This document shows positions 5,325 through 10,204 of a stretch of DNA of 10,204 nucleotides, piece by piece. This stretch comes from Prevotellaceae bacterium UBA1743 (GTDB lineage: Bacteria > Bacteroidota > Bacteroidia > Bacteroidales > Bacteroidaceae), in assembly GCA_002314945.1 (NCBI GenBank), contig DCHV01000056.1, positions 28,350-38,553 of the forward strand, in the 5' to 3' direction. The notes under the pieces were generated by a model, which worked only from the letters and a program-made list of their open reading frames with translations, was not told the origin of the DNA and did no database searches. Position numbers and translations under genes: made by a program. Position 1 is the first letter of the stretch; each line of letters opens with the position of its first letter.

Positions 5325-6674
5325 ATGAAAAAGTTTATTGAAACCCTAAAGAACATCTGGCATGTTGAGGATTTGCGTTCGCGGATCCTCATCACGCTGG
5401 GTTTTGCTGCGATATACCGTTTTGGTTCTTTCATTGTACTCCCTGGTATCAATCCAGAGGCTTTGACTGCACTTCGTGAGCAAACCAACACAGGCTTGAT
5501 GTCTTTGTTGAATATGTTCTCTGGAGGCGCGTTCTCCAATGCTTCTATTTTCGCATTGGGAATTATGCCTTACATTTCGGCTTCAATCGTCATTCAGTTG
5601 TTTGCATTTGTCGTTCCCTATTTCCAGAAACTCCAGCGCGAAGGTGAGAGTGGACGTCGTAAGATGAATCAGTACACCAGGTACTTGACCATCTTTATTC
5701 TCCTGTTCCAGGCTCCGTCTTATCTTATCAACTTGCGTATGCAGGCAGCAGGTTCCTTGAGTCCTGCACTTGACTGGACATTGTTCATGCTTGCCAGTAC
5801 CGTGATTTTGGCTGCAGGCAGCATGTTCATTCTTTGGATTGGCGAGCGTATTACAGACAAAGGAATTGGCAATGGAGTATCTCTGATCATTATGTTGGGT
5901 ATCATTGCTCGTCTGCCTCAGGCTTTCGGACAGGAAGTTGTGTCTCGTCTCAACAACCTCACCGGTGGTGGATTGGTGATGTTCCTCTTCGAAATCCTTC
6001 TGCTCTTTGTCGTTATCCTGGCAGCTATCATGCTTGTACAGGGAACACGCAAGATTCCCGTACAGTATGCAAAGCGCATGTACGGCGGTCAGCAGGTAGG
6101 TGGTGTACGTCAGTATATTCCATTGAAGGTTTTTGCTGCCAATGTGATGCCTATCATCTTTGCTCAGGCAATCATGTTTATTCCTATTACTCTCTTGAGT
6201 GTTGTTTCTGATGGAGGTGCTGCTGCCTCTCCCGTATTGATGGCTCTGTCCGATCATACCAGTTGGGGATACAACCTCATCTTTGCATTGCTTATCATAG
6301 CCTTTACCTATTTCTACACTGCCATTACTCTGAATCCTACTCAGATGGCAGAGGATATGAAGCGCAACAACGGCTTTATTCCTGGTGTTCGTCCAGGTAA
6401 GGATACTGCAGAATACATCGACCAGATTATGTCTCATATTACATTGCCTGGTTCCCTGTTCCTTGCAGTCATTGCATGTATGCCAGCCTTTGCAGGCTTG
6501 CTGAATGTGAAGCCCGAGTTTGCCCAATTCTTCGGAGGAACCTCTTTGTTGATTTTGGTAGGTGTCGTGCTTGATACATTGCAACAGATAGAGAGTCATC
6601 TTTTGATGAGACATTACGACGGTTTGCTGAGTTCAGGTCGCATTCGTGGCCGTTATGGCGTTTCTGCTCATTAA
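5325..6674 (+). CDS. secY: Protein translocase subunit SecY
   Basis: SecY is the channel of the Sec translocon in the inner membrane; with SecE and SecG it passes unfolded proteins across or into the membrane, driven by SecA or by the ribosome. The 449-residue protein (E. coli 443) shows about ten hydrophobic segments, near 20-40, 75-98, 118-138, 151-172, 182-200, 215-238, 268-292, 314-335, 374-392 and 403-421. A glycine/asparagine-rich plug region lies at 55-75. Signatures are GIMPYISASIVIQLF (79-93), the cytosolic loop QYAKRMYGGQ (247-256), NVMPIIFAQAIMF (273-285), NNGFIPGVRPG (348-358) and GGTSLLILVGVVLD (404-417). No Shine-Dalgarno sequence is visible. Lying behind rplO is the family's usual place. 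Confidence 0.98.
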   Translation: MKKFIETLKNIWHVEDLRSRILITLGFAAIYRFGSFIVLPGINPEALTALREQTNTGLMSLLNMFSGGAFSNASIFALGIMPYISASIVIQLFAFVVPYFQKLQREGESGRRKMNQYTRYLTIFILLFQAPSYLINLRMQAAGSLSPALDWTLFMLASTVILAAGSMFILWIGERITDKGIGNGVSLIIMLGIIARLPQAFGQEVVSRLNNLTGGGLVMFLFEILLLFVVILAAIMLVQGTRKIPVQYAKRMYGGQQVGGVRQYIPLKVFAANVMPIIFAQAIMFIPITLLSVVSDGGAAASPVLMALSDHTSWGYNLIFALLIIAFTYFYTAITLNPTQMAEDMKRNNGFIPGVRPGKDTAEYIDQIMSHITLPGSLFLAVIACMPAFAGLLNVKPEFAQFFGGTSLLILVGVVLDTLQQIESHLLMRHYDGLLSSGRIRGRYGVSAH

Positions 6675-6688
6675 GAAATTATCGTCTG

Positions 6689-7474
6689 ATGATCTATCTT
6701 AAAACAGAGGATGAAATAGAAATGATGCGAGCTGCTAATCAATTGGTCGGTTGCACCTTAGCTGAGGTAGGAAAGGCTATCCAGCCAGGTGTCACTACAC
6801 GTCAGTTGGATAAAGTGGCTGAAGAATATATTCGCGACAATGGTGCTGTACCTACATTCCTTGGATTTCCCAATCCGTACGGTTCATCGTTTCCCGCTTC
6901 TATCTGTACGTCTGTGAACGATCAGGTTGTACACGGGATTCCCAATGATGTTCCCCTGCAGGAAGGTGATATTGTCTCTGTGGATTGCGGTACACTGCTG
7001 AATGGTTTTAATGGTGATTCCTGCTATACATTTTGCGTAGGCGAGGTTTCCGATGAAGTGAAAGAACTTCTCCGTGTCACCAAGGAATCCCTTTATTTGG
7101 CTATTCAGGCTGCTACAGTCGGCAAGAGAATAGGAGACATAGGTTATGCCGTCCAGAGTCATTGCGAATCCCACGGATATAGCGTTGTCCGTCAGTTTGT
7201 CGGTCATGGCATAGGTCGTGAGATGCACGAGGATCCCCAGATTCCCAACTATGGAAGAAGAGGGAATGGCGCATTGTTGAAGAATGGAATGTGTATTGCC
7301 ATAGAACCAATGATCAATATGGGTTCAAAGGATATATACATGATGCCAGACAAATGGACGATACGCACCAAGGATGGGAAACCTTCCGCACATTTCGAAC
7401 ACACAGTAGCCATTCACAATGGCAAGACCGAGATTTTATCTTCTTTTGAAAAAATAGAGCAATTAGGTAATTAA
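6689..7474 (+). CDS. map: Type I methionine aminopeptidase
   Basis: This cytosolic metalloenzyme removes the initiator methionine from new proteins whose second residue is small. The 261-residue product (E. coli 264) has the pita-bread fold signatures. By alignment from memory, the five metal ligands are Asp99 (in VDCG), Asp110 (in GDSC), His173 (in GHGIGREMHE), Glu206 (in IAIEPM) and Glu237 (in AHFEHTV), with the catalytic-pocket histidines His82 (VVHGIP) and His180. All key residues are present. There is no N-terminal zinc-finger extension, so it is the simple type Ia form. It starts 14 bases after secY and nine bases before infA, a placement common outside the gamma-proteobacteria; the adk gene often found just before it elsewhere is absent. 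Confidence 0.97.
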   Translation: MIYLKTEDEIEMMRAANQLVGCTLAEVGKAIQPGVTTRQLDKVAEEYIRDNGAVPTFLGFPNPYGSSFPASICTSVNDQVVHGIPNDVPLQEGDIVSVDCGTLLNGFNGDSCYTFCVGEVSDEVKELLRVTKESLYLAIQAATVGKRIGDIGYAVQSHCESHGYSVVRQFVGHGIGREMHEDPQIPNYGRRGNGALLKNGMCIAIEPMINMGSKDIYMMPDKWTIRTKDGKPSAHFEHTVAIHNGKTEILSSFEKIEQLGN

Positions 7475-7483
7475 TAGTAGAGC

Positions 7484-7702
7484 ATGGCAAAACAGGCTGT
7501 AATAGAGCAAGATGGTGTGATTGTAGAATCACTTTCCAATGCGATGTTTCGTGTTGAGTTGGAAATAGGTCAGAAGATTATCTGCAACATTTCCGGAAAG
7601 ATGAGAATGCATTACATCAAGATCCTTCCAGGTGATAAGGTAAAAGTAGAGATGAGTCCCTATGACTTGACCAAGGGTCGTATTGTATTTAGATATAAAT
7701 AA
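7484..7702 (+). CDS. infA: Translation initiation factor IF-1
   Basis: IF-1 is a small OB-fold protein that occupies the A site of the 30S subunit during initiation, assisting IF-2 and IF-3. The 72-residue product is exactly the family length. It shows GVIVESLSNAMFRVEL (about 11-26), ISGKMRMHYIKILPGDKVKV (36-55) and the ending MSPYDLTKGRIVFRYK, all matching E. coli IF-1 closely. The start is clear from the conserved MAKQ and lies nine bases after the map stop, with no Shine-Dalgarno sequence. It lies among ribosomal-protein genes, unlike E. coli where infA stands alone. Confidence 0.98.
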   Translation: MAKQAVIEQDGVIVESLSNAMFRVELEIGQKIICNISGKMRMHYIKILPGDKVKVEMSPYDLTKGRIVFRYK

Positions 7703-7712
7703 AAACATCAAT

Positions 7713-7829
7713 ATGAAAACAAGAGCTTCTTTGAAGAAACGTACTCCCGACTGTAAAATTGTACGTCGCAAGGGTCGTCTTTATGTTATTAACAAGAAAA
7801 ACCCCAAGTACAAGTTGCGTCAGGGTTAG
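7713..7829 (+). CDS. rpmJ: 50S ribosomal protein bL36 (L36), zinc-independent type
   Basis: This 38-codon gene starts at ATG 7713 and ends at TAG 7827-7829. bL36 is the smallest large-subunit protein and binds 23S rRNA near the L7/L12 stalk base. The product begins MKTRASLKKRTPDCK and ends NPKYKLRQG, with VRRKGRLYVI between (17-26), the standard bL36 framework. The usual zinc ligands Cys-Cys-Cys-His are mostly lost: position 11 is Thr, Cys14 remains, position 27 is Asn and the histidine is replaced by Tyr33. It is therefore the C-minus form that cannot hold zinc, and it has one extra residue relative to the 37-residue zinc form. It sits between infA and rpsM, the canonical position. Confidence 0.97.
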   Translation: MKTRASLKKRTPDCKIVRRKGRLYVINKKNPKYKLRQG

Positions 7830-7858
7830 TCATTATTGCAAAAGAAATAATTTAGTAT

Positions 7859-8239
7859 ATGGCAATTAGAATTGTTGGTGTTGATTTACCTCAGAACAAG
7901 AGAGGTGAAATCGCTTTGACCTATATTTTTGGCATAGGTCGCAGTAGCTCAAACAAGATTTTGGAAAAGGCTGGCGTCGATAAGGATAAGAGAGTCTCTG
8001 ACTGGTCAGATGAAGAGGCTGGTAAGATTCGTGAAGTTATCGGTGCTGAGTTCAAGGTTGAGGGTGATCTCCGTAGTGAAATTTCCCTGAACATCAAGCG
8101 ACTGATGGATATCGGTTGTTATCGTGGAGTTCGTCATCGTAATGGTCTTCCAGTACGTGGTCAGAGCACAAAGAACAATGCTCGTACACGCAAGGGTAAG
8201 AAGAAGACTGTTGCAAACAAGAAAAAGGCTACTAAATAA
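7859..8239 (+). CDS. rpsM: 30S ribosomal protein uS13 (S13)
   Basis: uS13 is a head protein of the small subunit that contacts the P-site tRNA and forms bridges to uL5. The 126-residue protein (E. coli 118) begins MAIRIVGVDLPQNKRGEIAL. It has the helix-hairpin-helix segment YIFGIGRSSSNKIL (22-35), IKRLMDIGCYRGVRHRNGLP (79-98) and the basic tail NARTRKGKKKTV. Within the tail the usual RGQRTK reads RGQSTK, with Ser103. The lysine-rich end KKKATK is long, as in relatives. The gene opens the alpha-operon part after a 29-base A/T-rich gap and has no Shine-Dalgarno sequence. Confidence 0.98.
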   Translation: MAIRIVGVDLPQNKRGEIALTYIFGIGRSSSNKILEKAGVDKDKRVSDWSDEEAGKIREVIGAEFKVEGDLRSEISLNIKRLMDIGCYRGVRHRNGLPVRGQSTKNNARTRKGKKKTVANKKKATK

Positions 8240-8247
8240 TAATTGAT

Positions 8248-8637
8248 ATGGCAAAGAAAACAGTTGCAGCAAAGAAGAGAGTTGTGAAGGTTGACGCTAT
8301 GGGTCAGCTGCATGTACACAGTTCCTTTAATAATATCATCGTGTCTTTGGCCAACAGCGAAGGTCAGGTTATTTCTTGGTCCTCGGCCGGCAAGATGGGT
8401 TTCCGTGGTTCAAAAAAGAATACTCCCTACGCTGCTCAGATGGCAGCTCAGGATTGTGCAAAAACGGCTTTCGACTTGGGCCTCCGCAAGGTAAAGGCTT
8501 ATGTGAAGGGTCCCGGCAATGGTCGTGAGTCAGCAATCCGCACCGTTCATGGAGCAGGTATAGAAGTAGTAGAGATTATCGACGTAACTCCACTGCCCCA
8601 CAATGGTTGTCGTCCTCCCAAGAGAAGAAGAGTATAG
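8248..8637 (+). CDS. rpsK: 30S ribosomal protein uS11 (S11)
   Basis: uS11 is a platform protein of the small subunit lining the mRNA exit channel near the E site. The 129-residue product (E. coli 129) shows HVHSSFNNIIVSL (about 22-34), ISWSSAGKMGFRGSKKNTPY (42-61), AAQMAAQDCAKTA and the very conserved ending VKGPGNGRES, DVTPLPHNGCRPPKRRRV. The Asn119-Gly120 in that last block corresponds to the site of an isoaspartate known in the E. coli protein. It starts eight bases after rpsM, has no Shine-Dalgarno sequence, and ends with TAG. Confidence 0.98.
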   Translation: MAKKTVAAKKRVVKVDAMGQLHVHSSFNNIIVSLANSEGQVISWSSAGKMGFRGSKKNTPYAAQMAAQDCAKTAFDLGLRKVKAYVKGPGNGRESAIRTVHGAGIEVVEIIDVTPLPHNGCRPPKRRRV

Positions 8638-8641
8638 TACG

Positions 8642-8660
8642 TATTTTTGGACACCAAGAA
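8642..8660 (+). promoter_or_regulatory. Weak hairpin and promoter-like motif upstream of rpsD
   Basis: In the 36-base gap between rpsK and rpsD, bases 8644-8650 and 8654-8660 can pair as a seven-base stem (one G-U) around the loop ACA; the core is TTGG-ACA-CCAA. The same place contains TATTTTTG (8642-8649), a match to the Bacteroidota -7 promoter consensus TAnnTTTG. I see no TTTG-like -33 element at the expected 17-23 base distance. Either reading would affect rpsD-rpoA expression, but both may be chance in A/T-rich DNA. Confidence 0.22.
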
Positions 8661-8673
8661 AATAATTTAAGAT

Positions 8674-9279
8674 ATGGCAAGATATACAGGACCAAAGTCA
8701 AGAATTGACCGTCGTTTTGGTGAGGCTATTCTCGGTTCAGAGAAAGTCCTTTCAAAGAGAAATTTCGCACCTGGTCAGCATGGCAACAACCGCAGAAGAA
8801 AGACTTCCGAGTACGGTGTCATGCTTGCTGAAAAGCAGAAGGCAAAGTACACCTACGGAGTTTTGGAGAAACAGTTCCGTAACATGTTCGACAAGGCTGC
8901 CCGTCAGAGTGGTATTACTGGTGAGATTCTTCTCCAGATGCTCGAGTGCCGTTTGGACAACATCGTTTATCGTCTGGGCGTAGCTCCTACACGTCGTGCA
9001 GCTCGTCAGCTCGTCAATCACAAGCACATCACAGTCGATGGCAAGGTAGTAGGAATCGCATCCTATGCCGTGAAGCCCGGCCAGTTGGTAGGTGTTCGTG
9101 AGCGTGCCAAGAGCCTCGAGGTGATAGCTGACGCACTCGCCGGTTTCAATCACAGCAAATATCCTTGGATAGAGTGGGATGAGAACCAGAAGGCAGGCAA
9201 GCTGTTGCACAAGCCCGAGCGTGCAGACATACCCGAGAATATCAAGGAGCAGTTGATCGTTGAGTTGTACTCTAAATAA
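8674..9279 (+). CDS. rpsD: 30S ribosomal protein uS4 (S4), zinc-independent type
   Basis: uS4 nucleates small-subunit assembly by binding the 5' domain of 16S rRNA and lines the mRNA entry channel; in E. coli it represses the alpha operon. The 201-residue product has MARYTGPKSR at the start, APGQHG (32-37), YGVLEKQFRNMF (61-72), the S4 RNA-binding domain from about 92 (CRLDNIVYRLG, RRAARQLVNHKHITVDGK) and the ending KEQLIVELYSK. The N-terminal zinc-finger cysteines of some uS4 proteins are absent: the first pair reads Ser9 and Asp12, and the only cysteine is Cys92. The spacer before APGQHG is shorter than in the zinc form. No Shine-Dalgarno sequence; rpoA follows after nine bases. Confidence 0.98.
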   Translation: MARYTGPKSRIDRRFGEAILGSEKVLSKRNFAPGQHGNNRRRKTSEYGVMLAEKQKAKYTYGVLEKQFRNMFDKAARQSGITGEILLQMLECRLDNIVYRLGVAPTRRAARQLVNHKHITVDGKVVGIASYAVKPGQLVGVRERAKSLEVIADALAGFNHSKYPWIEWDENQKAGKLLHKPERADIPENIKEQLIVELYSK

Positions 9280-9288
9280 TAATTAATA

Positions 9289-10204
9289 ATGGCGATATTA
9301 GCATTTCAAAAACCTGATAAAGTTTTAATGTTGGAGGCCGACGACAAGTACGGAAAATTTGAGTTCCGTCCTTTGGAAGGTGGCTTTGGTACTACCATAG
9401 GTAATGCTTTACGCCGCATTCTACTTTCTTCGTTGGAAGGCTTCGCAATCAACACAGTATCTATTTCTGGCGTTGAGCACGAGTTTGCCAGTGTCCCCGG
9501 AGTAAAGGAGGATGTCACCAACATTATTCTGAACCTGAAGCAAGTCCGGTTCAAACAAATTGTAGACGAATTCGAGACTGAGAAAGTTAACCTCACTGTA
9601 GAGAATACGACTGTTTTCCGTGCCGGTGACTTTAACAAGTATTTGACTGGATTTGAAGTGTTAAACCCTGAATTAGTTATTTGCAATCTTGATCCCAAGG
9701 CAACGATGCAGATAGAGATCGGCATTAACAAGGGACGTGGTTATGTCCCTGCTGAAGAGAATCGCGAGTTCTGTCAGGATATTAATGTCATTCCTATCGA
9801 TTCTATTTACACACCGATTCGTAACGTCAAGTATTATGTAGAGAACTTCCGTGTAGAGCAGAAGACCGACTACGAGAAACTGATACTGGAAATTACGACA
9901 GATGGTTCCATTCACCCGAAGGATGCTTTGAAAGAAGCTGCCAAGATTCTCATTTATCACTTTATGTTGTTCTCCGATGAGAAGATCACGTTGGAAAATG
10001 CATCAGTGGATACTAATGAGGAGTTTGACGAGGAAGTTCTTCACATGCGTCAATTGCTACAAACCAAGCTCACCGAGATGGATCTCTCCGTGCGTGCCCT
10101 CAATTGCTTGAAGGCTGCCAACGTAGAAACACTTGGCGATTTGGTTCAGTACAACAAGACGGATCTGTTGAAGTTCAGAAACTTCGGTAAGAAATCGCTC
10201 ACTG
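9289..10204 (+). CDS. rpoA: RNA polymerase alpha subunit, 5' part (cut by window end)
   Basis: Alpha dimers scaffold RNA polymerase assembly, and their C-terminal domain contacts promoter DNA and activators. The frame from ATG 9289 stays open for 305 codons to the window edge; the family is about 330 residues, so only some 25 are missing, probably followed by rplQ. The N-terminal domain (about 1-240) shows GGFGTTIGNALRRILLSSLE (31-50), with the assembly arginines Arg42-Arg43, and VPGVKEDV. A flexible acidic linker (NEEFDEE) follows, then the C-terminal domain from about 264, with VRALNCLKA (Arg269, Asn272) and NFGKKSLT (Asn298, Gly300, Lys302, Ser303). These match the DNA-binding residues of E. 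coli alpha, shifted by four. It has no Shine-Dalgarno sequence. Confidence 0.98.
   Translation, partial: MAILAFQKPDKVLMLEADDKYGKFEFRPLEGGFGTTIGNALRRILLSSLEGFAINTVSISGVEHEFASVPGVKEDVTNIILNLKQVRFKQIVDEFETEKVNLTVENTTVFRAGDFNKYLTGFEVLNPELVICNLDPKATMQIEIGINKGRGYVPAEENREFCQDINVIPIDSIYTPIRNVKYYVENFRVEQKTDYEKLILEITTDGSIHPKDALKEAAKILIYHFMLFSDEKITLENASVDTNEEFDEEVLHMRQLLQTKLTEMDLSVRALNCLKAANVETLGDLVQYNKTDLLKFRNFGKKSLT

Noticed and set aside
5583..6614. A 343-codon open frame on the minus strand opposite secY
   Set aside because: Its translation is rich in His, Gln, Asn and Cys with no recognisable domain, as expected for the reverse complement of a hydrophobic membrane-protein gene; secY on the plus strand is unambiguous.
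7832..7851. ATTATT and AATAAT inverted repeat around an eight-base loop in the rpmJ-rpsM gap
   Set aside because: Only A-T pairs and a large loop; such repeats are expected by chance in A/T-rich spacers. I considered an alpha-operon leader structure but the gap of 29 bases is too small to resemble the E. coli uS4 target.
8752..9210. A 152-codon open frame on the minus strand opposite rpsD
   Set aside because: It lies wholly within rpsD, with no motif or start context of its own.
1..10204. A novel defence, mobile or biosynthetic system
   Set aside because: Every stretch is accounted for by conserved housekeeping genes or short spacers; no transposase, integrase, direct-repeat array, tRNA or unknown protein was seen.

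Overview
The window is one unbroken stretch of the conserved bacterial ribosomal-protein supercluster (S10-spc-alpha). It holds 22 genes, all on the + strand, with no overlaps and no gene-free gap longer than 53 bases. The organism is very probably a member of the Bacteroidota, order Bacteroidales, and Prevotella-like. The reasons are protein sequences that look Bacteroidales-like from memory (uS17 beginning MEARNLRKTRTGVV, an asparagine/lysine-rich uS3 tail, a cysteine-poor bL36), A/T-rich start regions mostly without Shine-Dalgarno sequences, TAA as the stop of 18 of the 21 genes whose ends are visible, and map-infA placed between secY and rpmJ. The genus is an inference from memory, not from a search.

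Layout: positions 1-288 are the 3' end of rpsC (uS3), followed by rplP, rpmC and rpsQ (end of the S10 part). The spc part is rplN, rplX, rplE, rpsN, rpsH, rplF, rplR, rpsE, rpmD, rplO and secY. Next come map (methionine aminopeptidase), infA (IF1) and rpmJ (bL36). The alpha part is rpsM, rpsK, rpsD and the first 305 codons of rpoA, cut by the window end. Two genes, rpmD (58 aa) and rpmJ (38 aa), are very short but clearly real.

Together the genes make parts of both ribosomal subunits, initiation factor 1, the Sec translocon channel, the enzyme that trims initiator methionine from new chains, and the alpha subunit of RNA polymerase. Tight spacing (2-53 bases) suggests one long polycistronic transcript. 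The longest gaps are rpsN-rpsH (53 bases, a GC-rich hairpin), rpsK-rpsD (36 bases, a weaker hairpin plus a promoter-like motif) and rpmD-rplO (33 bases, nothing convincing).

I found no mobile element, CRISPR array, RNA gene or unknown protein, and no sign of an undescribed system. What merits a second look is mostly translational: only four of 21 visible starts have a strong Shine-Dalgarno sequence, and all four belong to large-subunit proteins. Other points are two intergenic hairpins, three proteins (uS14, uS4, bL36) lacking zinc-binding cysteines, and a short uL24.
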